This document shows positions 33,741 through 47,261 of a stretch of 64,000 nt of DNA, one piece after another; within the stretch, counting starts at the first letter, position 1, and every line of letters starts with the position of its first letter. The position numbers were made by a program, and so were the translations under genes. This stretch comes from Mangifera indica (taxonomy: Eukaryota > Streptophyta > Magnoliopsida > Sapindales > Anacardiaceae). Under the pieces are notes generated by a model, which saw only the letters and a program-made list of their open reading frames with translations, ran no database searches and was not told the origin of the DNA. The DNA lies in assembly GCF_011075055.1 (NCBI RefSeq), contig NC_058153.1:10788001-10852000 (forward strand). Reading direction: 5' to 3'.

Positions 33741-36700
33741 CTGCTTCTGTTTAACTCTAGGGTACTATTAACCTAACTCAAATTTGACAAAAAACTAAAA
33801 TTGATGCCTAGGGGACATAGCCAATTAACATTAGATGTCATGTCAATTGTAAATGTAATTAGAGATAATGACATGTTATTAAAATTGATTAATCACTTTT
33901 TAAAGTAATCTTGAAATTACATCACACTTAGTGATAATTATATAATTAAGTAAAAAGTCAGCTTTAATTTTACAATAGTTTTGTTAATTATGATAGGTTG
34001 TACTTTTGCACTGTACTCTTCCATCTTAGAGGGTATTTTTATTTTGTTTTCACTTTATCAACCAGAGAGTAATAATAATAATAATGTGTATATATTTTTT
34101 ATAAATATTTTATATATATAATATTTTATTATATGATTAAATATTATTTTATTTTTAAATTAAAATTATTCAATCATATATGATAATATATTATCTGTAT
34201 ATTCAAATTATATACTAAAAATATATATGTATAGTTTTATTATTAACAAAATATGTTAGTAATAGTAGTTTCTAACTAGTTCCCTCACATGATGGGGAGA
34301 AATTGATTACAAACCCAAAAATTTTTTATTCGAACTGTGATTTTCGAAACTTAAGGGGTTTTTTAGTACTTCTTAGGTATCTTAAATATAAATTACCATC
34401 TTGAGTTGAAAACAAATAAAGTGAAAGCAACTAGTGTATGTCAAAATTGGAGTAATGTGTTAACTTTCCAAAGTTTTAAACCACTTGAAACTTGCCAACT
34501 TGGCCTTCCCATCTTTTATTAAAGCCCTCCATTGTTGTTGGAAGATGAGGTTTCTTTTTCAAGCATATATTATTGAGACTTAAAAATATCAACAATGCAT
34601 CGACAATGAGTATAAATAAAGGTACAAACACTAAAGAATTTTTATATAATTGAGTAATTTTGATTAAAAAATAAAACAACACTCGAATACATGATAACAT
34701 GATACATCAACTTTTATATCTATATTTGTAATTAGGGATGGATTTGAATCATTGAGCCCAAACAAAAGCTAACTCAAGTTCGATTCCAATTCAAAAAGGT
34801 TAGCTCAAGCTCACTCAAGGTGACAGTGAGATCATCAAAAAAGCTACTAGACATCATTGAGAAAGAAGAATAAGATTCGCTAGAGAAAAGTTAAAGATGA
34901 AGAAAAATCACTGAAGTTAAAGAAAAAAGTAATAGAAGATGAAAAGCTGTTAAAGAAGGAGACTTGTTGGCGACTCATTCGATTCGAATCAATGTAACTC
35001 TAACTCTAACTCGTTCAAGGCAAACATCAAACTGATTCTAAGCTAATTCGATTTAAATCAATCATTTTGTATTTATTATTAATACACAAAGTATTGTTGT
35101 AAAAGTATAGAATCAAATTTTAAAAAATTCAATTATCCCAAATATTTAGTCTTCATTTAGATATGACAATTCATATTACCGAGTCATATTCGTGTTATAT
35201 TAATTCAAGTTTTGGGTCTTTACCTTAATCAGATCCGAAATAGAATTGTATCAAAATTTTTTAACTTTAAACTAAATCGAAATATTCTTAGGTTCACCTA
35301 ACCTGATCTAAATTAACCCAAACATATAATAAGTAAAGTTCGTATCAAAACAAAACATATAAATAAAAAAAGAAAAATCAAAACATAAAATTATTAGTTT
35401 TGGTCAAACACCAACTCTTGATTGAGCAACTAATCAATAAGTTTGTATTTGAAGACATTTATTCTGAAATAATTAAAAATTGGCCTATAATATTATAAAT
35501 TATAATTATAAAATCTAAAAGTTTCCTTAAAGATGATGCAATTCAGAATTTCTAATAATTTAAATATTAAAATAATTAAGAACTTTATCATATGAGTAGG
35601 TCAATTATAATTACGGAATGACAACGCCTCACTAATTATATTTGTAATGTAATTAGAGATAATGACATGTCATTAAAATTGATTAATTCCTTTTTTAAAG
35701 TAATCTGGAATCTGCATCACATTTAGTGATAATTATATAATTAATTAAGTAAAAAGTCGCCTTTAATTTTATAATAATTTTGTTAGTAGCCGTCTGTACG
35801 ATGTACCTTTACCCTCTCTACTCGTTTCAATCAAGAGGGTAATTTTATTTTGTTTTCGCCTTTTCAACTATTGACTAATGATCCATTAACGAAAGATGTT
35901 AATAACAGTGGTTCCTGATTTGTTCCTCGAAACTAGCCTTAGATACGATTCAAACTGATTTTGGTCTTGAAAATTGATTGGATTCAAATTTATTTGATTT
36001 AAGTTCAAATTGAATTTGAATCAAAAGATTTTACTCATTTTTTAAATCAAGTCAAACTCAAACTAAGAGATGTTTGATTCAAATTTATAGTTATAATCAA
36101 TAGTTTGAATTTGTAACTCGAATCAGCTCAAAATAGTGGTTCAGTTTGGCTTGAATAAGTAATTTTAACTATTATTTAGATAAAAATAATATCATTTTGT
36201 CAATAAATTATAAATTTAAGTCATAATTCAAACTATCAATTTGAATCATGATCGAGCCAAACCGAACTACAAATTTAAACCATAAATTTCGATCTGCGAA
36301 ATTGAATTAAATTTAAACTGAACTGAGCTAAACCACTTTTCATTTAAACTAAACTCAAGCTAAACTTAATTTTGGCTTGACGGAGTTGAGTCGAACTCTA
36401 ATCAAGGGGTGTTCAAGTTGGCCTAGTTTGTATCCACCTCTACTTGAACATTGGGGAGAAATTGATTGCAAACCCGAAAAATTTTATTCGGATATGATTT
36501 TCGAAACTTAAAGGGTTTGTTTGTAGTTTTTAGTTGTCTTATACTCACAAATTACCATCTTGAGTTTAAAACAAATAAGGTAAATGCAACTAGTGTATGT
36601 CAAAATAAGTAATATTATAAGTATATATTTTTTATATACAATTTTAATACATAAATAATATATTATTATATTATTAGTTATTATTTTATCTTTAATTTAA

Positions 36701-36817
36701 AACTATCTAATTAAATAATATCAAATCATTTATGTACCTAAATTACTAAATTATACAAAAAAAAAAGGTGTGTGGTAACTTTTCAAAATTTTAAACAATT
36801 TAAAACATGCCTACTTG

Positions 36818-37154
36818 TAGGGTTAGACTTGAACTGAGCCTGTTCGAGCTTGAGCTCGAGCTCAGCTAGAACAAGCCCGAAACGAGCCAACCCTATATAA
36901 GCTTAGTCGAGCTCGAGCTACTCATTAAATTTTTTAATTAAAAATTTTAATACAAAATGACGTCGTTTTGATCAATATATATCAAAATGACATGATTTTA
37001 ATAACGAAATAAATAAAAATTCGAGCTCGAAAAGAGTCAAATTGAATTTGAATCTAATTCGAGTTTGACTTTCACGAGCTTGAGCTCAAACTTAAGTTTT
37101 ACTATATATAAATCGAGTTGAGTTTAAACTCGACTCAGTTCGAATCTAACCCTA
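36818..37154. mobile_element. hAT-type MITE, 337 bp
   Basis: It begins TAGGGTTAGACTTGAACTGA and ends with its inverted partner (AGTTCGAATCTAACCCTA). The flanks CCTACTTG at 36810-36817 and 37155-37162 are an identical 8-bp target duplication. The other copy of the tandem duplication keeps the unbroken site (GTCTACTTGCCCTTACC, near 41,610). It is the same family as 3423-3735, sharing GACGTCGTTTT and GAGCTCGAGC text. Confidence 0.9.
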
Positions 37155-37837
37155 CCTACTTGCCCTTACCAACTTTTATGAAAGCCCTCCAATTATTGTT
37201 GGAAGATAAAGTTTCTTTTTTTTTTAATTTTTTTGGGGTAAGCTAAGGATTGATTTTTAAGCATATAATTATAAAACTTTTATTATTATTATTATTAGAA
37301 GTAATAGAAGATGAGAAGTCGTCATAGAAGGCAGCTTGCTAGTGACTCATTCGATTCAAATCGATGCAACTTGAACTCTAACTCATTCAAGCCCAACACT
37401 AAACAGATTCAAGCTAATTTGATTTAAATTAATCATATTTGTACTTATTATTAATACACAAAATATTACGGTAAAAATATAATATAAGATTTTAAAAATT
37501 CAGTTATCCCAAATATTTAACCCTCATAAATGCTATAATAATTTACAAAATTATTCATCTATTGATTTATTTTTCTTTAGAATGATAAATAAATAAAACA
37601 ATAAAATTATGTATACTCATTTTAGAATGAGTTACCCCAAAATATACTCATTTTATGCATATAAATAGTTATATATTTAACATATATCATCAAGTGATTG
37701 AATAATTTTAAATTAACGATAAAATAATATCAAATCATATGATAATATGTCATATATATTTGTGTATAAAAAATAAATATATTTAATATTGTTAAGAATA
37801 AAAAATCAAAAATCTAGAAGTTTGTGTTTGTCTTTGC

Positions 37838-37867
37838 CTTGGTCTTGGTCTTGGTCTTGGTCTTGGT
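37838..37867. repeat. Hexanucleotide microsatellite (CTTGGT)5
   Basis: Five perfect CTTGGT units sit where the other duplication copies have a single TTTTGGTC, so the array expanded locally. Confidence 0.9.
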
Positions 37868-40800
37868 CAAATACCAACTCTTGATTGACCAACTAAAGAA
37901 TTAGTTTGTATCTGAAGCAATTTATCCTAAAATAATTAAAAATTGCTACATAGTATTATAATTATAAAATCTAGAAGTTTCCTTAAAGATCATGCAATTG
38001 GTAATTTCTAATAATTAAAAATTAGAATAATTAAAAACCTTATCCTATGATTAGGTCAATATAATTAGGGAAGTGACAAAGCCCCCACTTATACATAAAT
38101 CTTCACTATGGATTTTCACTATTTCTAAATAATAATGGCTCAATGAACTTTTAAGTGGTATATTTCTCTATTTTAATTATGCTTTTTTTTAATTTAAAAA
38201 AAAATATATGATGATCATTGCACTTGAAAGAATTGTAAAATAGTAACATTGCTTAAATTTTAAAAATTTTAAATGTTGACTTTAGAATAAATAATTAAAA
38301 TTTTAAAACGGGTTTTACTCATTTTAACATCATCATGATTTCATTATAATAATTTGTCTGGATTGATTCGACAACTGAATTGTAATATGACATAATTTAT
38401 CATTTTTTCTAATTTTATCTTAAGTCGATTTAGTTTATTCGTTAAAATAAGTTTTAACCTTAACTCAGATTGGATTAGTTATAAATAAACTTTAAACCAT
38501 TTGACTCCACGATGAAAATTATAACCATTAACAAATTCTAATTAAAATATAATTAAATGCTAAAAGAACTGAATTTTTATTTTTAAGATTATAAATTATT
38601 TTTTGATGAATTTATCTTATATGCTCAATACAAATCAATATATAACAGAAGAAGTATTTTATTCAAGTCCCATAGCTTGCGACCTTGCTAGCGCCAAAGT
38701 AATACGAGAAGATATAATAGTGAGTTTGATATCAAATAATACCAAAACTGCAAACTAGAAAAGTTGCATGTAAGTTACTTACTATTCGAGTATTATACTC
38801 GAGGTAAGATAAGCGCGAGTGGCTTGAGTATTATACTTGAGTTGATGTTGCTCAGTTCATTCAATTCGAGTCGATGCAACTCAAACTCCAACTTGTTTAA
38901 GTCAAGCACTAAACTAATTCTAGGTTAATTCGATTCAAATCAACTCTATTTGTATTTATTATTAATGCACAGAATATTTTTGTAAAAGTATAGTATCAGA
39001 CTTTAAAAAATTCAATTATCCCAAATTTTAGTCCTTATTTAGACCTGACAATTCATGTTATCAAGTCATATTTATGTCATGTCAATTCGAGTTTTGGATT
39101 AAAGATCCTAAATCTTAACCCGACCTAAAATAAAATCATATTAAAATTTTTCAACCCTAAACCAAACCAAAATATTTTTTGGTTGACCTGACCCAATCCG
39201 AAGTAATCCAAACATATAATAAGTAAAGTCGTATCAAAACAAAACATATAACAATGTGATTTCTTACAAAACAACAAACTTTTTCAAATGTCAAGAAACA
39301 ACACGATTTGTTATAAAACAACACATGAAAAGATATTTTGACACAAAACGACATTTCAGCAAGACAAAATTGCCCTATTTTAAGTTAATACTAATAATTT
39401 GTCTACTGTTTATTGTCTCTTTACACGATCAATTTTAAGGATAAAAGCATAATATCATAATCAAAAACCTAAATAAGTCTACAACTTCAATTTCGAAAAA
39501 ATGCAATTGATAACTAATTAGATTAACAACTATTTATTAAATATTTAAGAAATTTAATTTTCATTTTATATAATGAATGCGACTATTAAAAATATTAAAT
39601 CTATTAACAAATATATAAATATAATATACCAAATAGAATAACTTCAATTCAATAGTACTTATAACATACCAACAAAAAAAATAAATTATAAATAGTTTTT
39701 TATAGGTCTATCAACCAGAGTTGTTAAATTAAAATATGAATATTTTTAGTAGAAGAGGACAATATTCTTACAAAAGGCCTAAGACTAGCTCATTTAAATA
39801 GATATCCAAAATTTATCGAAAACAAAGTGTATATCGAGCTAACTTGTATAATGTTTTAGAAAGTCGTGAATGAGTGATGTAGGTTTGGTGCTTGGTTATC
39901 TAATGTCAATTTCTTTGTTAATTTGAATTAAAAAATATAGATTACGTGGATTGAAACACTGTTTATTAAATAAAAAAATAAAAGATATTGGGGATTTTTT
40001 TTTGTTATTATGTTATGTAATATTTTGTTTAAAATCTTCAAGTTAATTTAAGATAATTTCATATCAATTCGAATTCGATTTGATTTTTTAAAAATCAATC
40101 CTAATCCTATCTAAATATTTTTATTGTGAAAAATTATAAACCTAACCCAATTTTTTTTCATATCAGTGTTTGTTTATTTATTTATTTTTATTAAGAATGA
40201 CAAAAAAATATAAAATCAAAAATCAAAACATAAAATTATTAGTTTTGGTCAAACACCAAGTCTTGACTGACCAACTAATCAATCAGTTTGTATTTGGAGA
40301 TATTTATTCTAAAATAATTAAAAATTGGTCTATAATATTATAAATTATAATTATAAAATCTAGAGATTTTCTAATAATTTAAATATTAGAATAATTAAGA
40401 ACTTTATCATGCAAGTAGGTCAATTATAATTAGGGAATGACAACGTCTCCCTAATTATAATTGTAATGTAATTAGAGATAATATGGAATCTACATCATTT
40501 AGTTATAATTATATAATTAATTAAGTAAAAAGTCGGCTTTAATTTTATAATAATTTTGTTAATTACCGTTTGTACGATGTCGTTTTACACTCTCTACTCT
40601 CTTCAATCAAGAGGGTAATTTTATTTTGTTTTCGCTTTTTCCACTATTGACTAATGATCTATTAACGAAAGGTGTTAATAACAGTGGTTTCAAATTTGTT
40701 CCTGGAAACTAAGCCTAGATAAAATCCAAACTGATGTGATCTTAAAAATTAACTCAATTCGAATTAAATTTAAGTTAAGAGATTCGATTTATTTTTTAAA

Positions 40801-43200
40801 TCTAATCAAATTTAAGTTAAGAGATGTTTGATTCAAATTTATAGCTCAAACCAATAATTCAAATTCTTGGCTTAAATCAGTTTAAATTTATAGTTCGAAT
40901 CAATAGTTCAGTTCAGCTCGAATTTATGGCTAAAATCAATAATTTTAAATATTATTTAGATAAAATAATGTCATTCTATTTATAAACCATGAACTTAAAC
41001 CATAAATCTTAGTTATAATTCATACCATGATCGAGTCAAACTGAGCTACAAATTTAAACAATTTATTCGAAATATAAAATTTAGTCAAACTCAAATCGAA
41101 CTAAGTTAAACTATCAAGCCGAACCTAATTTTAGCTCAATGAACTTGAGCCAAACTTCAGGCAGATCAGTTTTTATTCGAGCTAAGGGGTTTTTAGACTC
41201 AACCTAGTTCATATCCACCCCAACTTGAAACATTGAGGAGAAATTGATTACAAACTCGAAAACTTTTTATTTGGACTATGTTTTCAAAACTTAAAGGGTT
41301 TGTTAGTAGTTTTTAGTTACCTTAAATTCATAAATTATCATGTTGAGTTAAAAACAAATAAAGTGAAAGCCACTAGTGTATGTTAAAAAAAAACAATTTT
41401 ATATATTCATATTTTTTTATATAATTTTGATATATAAATTATGTATCATTATATGATTAAATATTATTTTAATTTTAATTTAATTATTTAATTAAAAAAT
41501 ATTAAATTATTTATATACTTAAATTATATATTAAAAATATATATACATAATTTTATTATATAAAAATTGGAGTAATGTGTTAACTTTCCAATGTTTTAAG
41601 CAAATTGAACAGGTCTACTTGCCCTTACCAACTTTTATAAAAGCCCTCCGTTGTTGTTGGAAGATAAGGTTTCTTTTTTAAGCATGTAATTATAAAACAT
41701 TTATTATTATTATTAAGGCTTGGATATGTCAGTAATCTTTTGTGCATGGACGGTGGGTATAAATAAATATACAAATATTAAAGTGTTATTATATAATTAA
41801 ATATTTTTTATTAATAAAAAAATTATTCAATTATATAATAACATGACAAGTCAACTTTTATATCTATATTTGTACCAGGGTAAATTAAACTATTGAGTCC
41901 GAACAAGAATTAACTCAAGTTCAACACTAATTCAAAAAGTTTAGCTCAATCTCACACGAGTTGGCAATACGATCATCGAAAAAGCTATCAAAAAATGTTG
42001 AGGAAAAAAAAGAAAAATTGCTAAAGAAAAATTTGAAGAAAGAGAAAAACTATTAAAACTAAAGAAAAAAGTAATATAAAATGAGAAGTTGTCAAAGAAG
42101 ATAACTTACTAGAGACTCGTTTGATTCGAGTTGCTACAATTTGAACTCTAACTTGTTCAGAGCAAACACCAAACTAATTTTAAGCTAATTTGATTTAAAT
42201 CAACTCTATTTATATTTATTATTAATGCACAAAATATTGCTCTTAAAATATAGTATTAAGACTTTTAAAATTTAGTTACCCCAAATATTTAGTCCTCATA
42301 AATGGTATAATAATTTTATTTTACAAAATTATTCATTTATTGATTTATTTTTCTCTAGAATGATAGATAAATAAATAAATGAAAATTCAAAACATAAAAT
42401 TATTAGTCCTGGTCAAACACCAACCCTTGATTGACCAACTAATGAATTAGCCTGTATTTGAAGCAATTTATCCTAAAATAATTAAAAATTGGTATATAGT
42501 ATTATAATTATAAAATCTAGAAGTTTTCTTAAAGATAATGCAATTGGGAATTTCTAATAATTAAGAACCCTGTCATATGATTAGGTCAATATAATTAGGG
42601 AAGTGACAAAGTCTCCACTTATATATAAATCTCCACTATGGATTTTCACTATCTCTAAATAATAATGGCTCCATGCACTACTAAGTGGTGTATTTCTCTA
42701 TTTTAATTATGCTTTTTTTTTTTAATTTTAAAATAATATGATTATCATTGCACTTGAAAGAATTGTAAAATAGTAAAATTGCTTAAATTTAAAAAAAAAA
42801 ATACATGTTGACTTTAGAATAAATAATTAAATTTTTTAAATGGGTTTTATTCATATTGACATCATCATAACTTCATTATAATAGTCTATTTGAATTGATC
42901 TAACAATTGAATTATAACATGATATAATTTATCATTTTCTTTAATTTTATCTCAAGTCGACTTAGTTTGATCATTGAAACAAGTTTTAACTTAAACTCAT
43001 AGTGGATTGATTAAAGATAAACTTTAAACCATTTGACTCCATGATAGAAATTATAACTATTAACAAATTCTAATTAAAATATAATTAAATGCTAAAAGAA
43101 TTGAATTTTTATTTTTAAGATCATAAATTACAAGTCGAGTATTATACTTGAGGTAAGATAAGCTTGAGTGGCTTGAGTATTATACTCGAATTGTTGTTGC

Positions 43201-43874
43201 TTAGCTTTGTAAGTTTGCAAACTCACTGCTCAATTAAAATATAATATTATAAACATTTAAAGTTTTAAAATTTTACATTTACACCCCTAAAATCTTAGAT
43301 TTTGACTTTGAATATAAAGATAATTGATTAATATATAAGTTAAACATTTTAATTATAATTTTTTCAGTCGTACTCAAGTCTTCACTTTTACTCTCGAGTT
43401 TGAGCCTTGTGTTTACTCTATACAGTCGAATAATATCAACTTGACTCTTTTACACTTCTAAACATAAAATTTTGTGAATCACACTCAAAAAGTTAATTAT
43501 TATGATTTGAGAATTGAGAGTTCAAAGTTATTAAATCTCGTACTAAAAGTTCATTTATTCTGATATATGATCCTAATTTTATACTTTATATTTGTGATCG
43601 AAAGCAAGGATAATTTCTATAGAATCGCTTAAATATCTTTCTAAGTAATTAATTGTACAAACAAACGAAAGCAATTTGAGTGTTTTTTTTTTTGTTGGAA
43701 AAAATAAAAATAAAATTATAAAATTCCTACTTAAGTATTTCCTACAAATTACAAAAATACTTAAAATTTTATTCTGATATCACCAAGCTTACTTTTTCAA
43801 ACAATATAAAATTCAATAAAAGAATATATGAAAGGTAGGTAACTTGGGTGAGTCCAAGAAGACAATAAAATAAT
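43201..43874. other. Non-coding AT-rich spacer
   Basis: No gene or well-bounded repeat was seen between the tandem duplication and the nested foldback elements. Confidence 0.4.
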
Positions 43875-45439
43875 AGCTTAAAAGACTTATTCCTACGCAA
43901 ATTTTAATACGTTCTCAAAGTCATATCTATGAGATTTGAAAAACTCAAAATCTCATTTATAAATCAACTGTTATTAAAATTTTTTATTAGTGATAAGGGT
44001 AAAATTATTATTTTACTAATAATTTCAAGGCCAAAGGACTATTTCCCACCCAAAGTATCTTTTATTTTAAGTTTTCATCTCTTAACTATGAAAATCTCAA
44101 ACACCCACTCATAGAGGGTTAAGTCTATTAATTTCAAAGGCAAAATCAGCTTTTCATTTGTAATATTAAAAATAAATTAAAATTTAATCTCTTTCCCTCC
44201 CCCCAAACCTTAAAAACTAAAAGTTTACCCTTAGACTAAGTTTAAAAAAAATGACATTTCCCCCCTAAGGTTTAGTTTTCAATTCTCGACGCCAAATCCA
44301 ACACTATTACCAGTGACGAAGATTCTTTATAATATATCACTATGCTCCAACAGTCTCTTTCCTCTCTTTTGGAACGTCAACTAATGAAGAGCTTCGTTTG
44401 GGAAGGCAATCTCCCCAACTTCATTCGACACCAATCATACATCTAGAGAAGGGGAGAGAGATCACTAGAGCATGATGATACGTTGGAGAATCTTTATCGT
44501 CGACAATGACGTCGGATTTGGTGCTGGAAATTGAAAATTAAACCTTAAGGAGGAAATGTCATTTTTTAAAACTTGACTTATGGGAAAAATGGTTAGTTTT
44601 TAAGGTTTTTTTTTTGGGGAGGGGGGGATTTAAATAAAATTTTAAGGAGTTAGGGTTATATTAATTTTAATCGTTTATAGATAGGTAAATGAAAATTTTA
44701 AAGTTAAAGGGTGGAACTTGAAATAAGAGGATACTTTGGGTGGAAAAAAGTCTTTTGGCCTTATATTAAAAAAATATATAATTTATTAAATTTTCTCCCT
44801 AGGTTTTAAAAATTAACAACTTCACCACTCCCTAAAATTTTCTAAATTTCAAAAGTAACATTTTTCCCTCAAAACCTAGAGTTTATTTTTTAGATGTTTT
44901 CCTATCACCATCGCTGACTATTGGTGACAACACTTCAACCCACCATTTTTGATGAAGAAGACATGTCGATTCGTCTAAATCAATGAAGATAAGTGTCATC
45001 AATGATTCTTTTGGAATTAACAAGGATGCTCGTCTTCGTCAATTCTTTTAAAATAGACGAAGAGAAGTCCTCATCGCATCTCTTGAAAGAGTTGTAGAGA
45101 TGAAGGTGGTTGGAGATTCATGAGTTCAAGCTTCATCTCCAGTAGTCAAAGAGCATCTGAAAAATAAACCCTAGATTTTTTTTGAAGGGGGGAATGTTAC
45201 TTTTAAAAATTATAAAACTTCAGGTAAGAATAAAGTTTTAGTTTTTAAAACTTTAAGGGAAAAACATAATGAATTTTATTTTATTTTTAATATTATTGAT
45301 AAAATGATAATTTTATTTTTATCTTTAATAAAAAATTTTAATATCAATTGACTCATAAGTGAGATTTTAAATCTTTTAAATCTCATAGCTATAACTTTGA
45401 AAATACATCAAAATTTGGGTGGGAATAAATCTAGTAGCC
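43875..45439. mobile_element. Foldback (MULE-like) element hosting a second foldback element
   Basis: The left end AGCTTAAAAGACTTATTCC and the right end GGGAATAAATCTAGTAGCC are inverted partners with long matching arms (for example ATTAAAATTTTTTATTA on both sides). The flanks TAAAATAAT at 43866-43874 and 45440-45448 are an identical 9-bp duplication. Without the nested copy (44029-44760) it is about 824 bp. It is non-coding. Confidence 0.88.
44029..44760. mobile_element. Foldback (MULE-like) element nested in another of the same family, 732 bp
   Basis: It begins GGCCAAAGGACTATTTCCC and ends GGAAAAAAGTCTTTTGGCC. Arms match inward almost to the middle (left CGACGCCAAATCCAACA against right GACGTCGGATTTGGTGC). 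Flanks TAATTTCAA and TTATATTAA match at 6 of 9. Comparison with the opposite arm of the host element suggests the original site was TAATATTAA. Confidence 0.87.
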
Positions 45440-45706
45440 TAAAATAATTATACAAGGGAATGAAGGAGCACCGCCCAACACCTAATAAGGCAAGCCAAGC
45501 AACAGTCGTAGGTCCCACCGGACACGCCGGTTTTCCTGAATTAGTCTCTATCGATCAACTACCGGCTTACATCAGTTACAACCGGTTCTTCCGGTAGTCC
45601 AGTATGAGTAGAACTATTATTTATTATTATTTTTATTCTCAAGCACACAGTTTTCTACTTCAATCCAACGGCTAATACCTTTTCGCAGGCCCCATGTTCT
45701 CTTCGT
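45440..45706. other. Short GC-richer spacer between foldback elements
   Basis: Text near 45,480-45,610 is richer in C and G (ACCGGACACGCCGGTTTTCC, CTACCGGCTTACATC) than its surroundings and carries several CCGG and ACCGGTT motifs. No coding frame was supported. It may be old promoter or unique DNA left between insertions. Confidence 0.35.
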
Positions 45707-46631
45707 GACAAAAGAACCTCTCACTTTTTAATTTAATTTAATTTATTCCCATCCAAGTTTTAGTGTAAACCCAAACTCTCTTATGTTAACTTTTAAAAAT
45801 TTAAATATATATCATTTTATTAAAATTATATGTTATAATTAAATATAAAACTATCATTTATCAAAAAATATTTAACAAATTAAAATTTTATCTTATTTTT
45901 TTCTAATTTAAAAAAATAACATTTTTTTCAAAACATAAGTTTTGAAAAGTTACCATTTCCCTTATAACACTTGAAACTCAAAAACCAACCTATTTTCTAG
46001 CTATGAAATCTACTTTGACTGCTTTCGTTGAATTCGAAGGCCTTTCTCTTATGCTCTCTATCACTCCCGATGATAGAATGACCAATAGAATCAATTGAAT
46101 CTCAACAAATCTCGTTTGCCTTAGCTTATCTAGATCCTTGAATCAGCTCTAGATCTCATTCATTATGATAGAACATCAAATGAAAACGATTCTCTCGACA
46201 CCGATCATTGGTCATATAAAGATGAATCGCCTTTGTCCAGCCTGAAAAGACAAAGATGACGAATCATCTTCGTCTCTTCATTCGACGAAAGTAGTCGTTA
46301 ATCTTCGTGCATCGATAAAGAAAAAGATGGTACGATTTTGTGCCATAGTGGATTTCATTGTCGAAAAATTGGTTGGTTTTTGAGTTTAAGGTTTCATGGG
46401 AAAAATGATAACTTTTCAAAACTTAGGTTTTGGGAAAACTATTATTTTTTAAAACTAAGGGACGAAAATGAGATAAAATTTTAGTTTGTTAATTTTTTTT
46501 TATAAATGATGATTTTACCCTTAATTCTAACAGATAATTTTGACATAATTATAAGTATTTAAGTTTTCAAAAGCTAACGAATAAGAGTTTAGGTCTACAT
46601 GAAACCTTGGGTGGAAATAAGTCTTTTGGCC
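45707..46631. mobile_element. Foldback (MULE-like) element with a damaged left end
   Basis: The right end is canonical (GGAAATAAGTCTTTTGGCC at 46631). The left arm matches it from about 45,738 (TTATTCCCATCCAAGTTTTA), and GACAAAAGAAC at 45,707 may be the outer end displaced by about 25 inserted bases. No matching 9-bp flanks were found. The centre contains inverted GACGAATCATCTTCGTC-like text. Confidence 0.7.
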
Positions 46632-47261
46632 ATGATGTAATTTGTAATTATAATGTATTTAAAATATTTTAAAACCTTGTTATGTACCCAACCAAAATAA
46701 TAATTAATAAATATTTTTTGGTTAGAGGTGTCGGTGTGATGAAAGGGTCGATTTGAAATCGACTTAAGTTCAAAAAAGTTAACTCAAAATTGATCTTTGC
46801 TTGTTTTGACTAGTGAATGCTATTTTTGAAGAAGAAGCAAAATAAAAATTATAATAATTAGGGATAGATACAAGTTGAGTCAATACAAGCTAAGACCCAG
46901 TTTGAGATTTTACTCAAGTACAAAACGATCAACTTTAACTTGAGGTTAACTCATTCTACTGATGGATAGTATCACCGAAGAAGAGGTAAAAAGAAAAGTC
47001 ATAAAAAAAGAAAAAATATATAAAAATCATTAAAGAAGAAAACGATCGTTGAAAAAAAATAATTTGTATCTAGAAAAAATTATCAAAAAATTAAAAAAAA
47101 TATATTGAAGATAAAATGAATAACCAATGAGCCAAAGTCCAACAGTATAACATTGATGAGACGTTAATCTTAAATTGAATCGTTATTCAAGTTTGTTTTA
47201 ATTAAGATTGTGCCTACTTTTTATTATAATGGTACTAGAAAACCTTTCTGAATAATTTTAG
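46632..47261. other. Non-coding AT-rich spacer
   Basis: No gene was seen. Two stretches beginning GGTTAGAGGTGTCGGTG (46,720) and TTAGGGATAGATACAAG (46,860) look like decayed ends of hAT MITEs but have no confirmed partners. Confidence 0.4.

Larger units (their letters stand above)
33850..43200. repeat. Large non-coding tandem duplication (unit about 3.9 kb, two long copies plus one partial)
   Basis: The same order of landmarks recurs. A TAATTAGAGATAATGACATG-type block starts near 33,857, 35,650 and 40,468. GAGAAATTGATTACAAAC occurs near 34,295, 36,460 and 41,238. AAGCCCTCCATTGTTGTTGG occurs near 34,525, 37,185 and 41,640. TTATTAATACACAAA occurs near 35,075, 37,450, 38,955 and 42,215. ATAAAATTATTAGTTTTGGTC occurs near 35,385, 40,235 and 42,390. 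Long copies run about 34,970-38,850 and 38,860-43,200. The second has roughly 950 extra bases at about 39,245-40,200. The first has a hAT MITE at 36,818. No coding frame is conserved between the copies. Confidence 0.75.

Noticed and set aside
45690..46640. A 9-bp target duplication for the foldback element at 45707-46631
   Set aside because: TCTCTTCGT and ATGATGTAA do not match; the left end is damaged and its position is uncertain.
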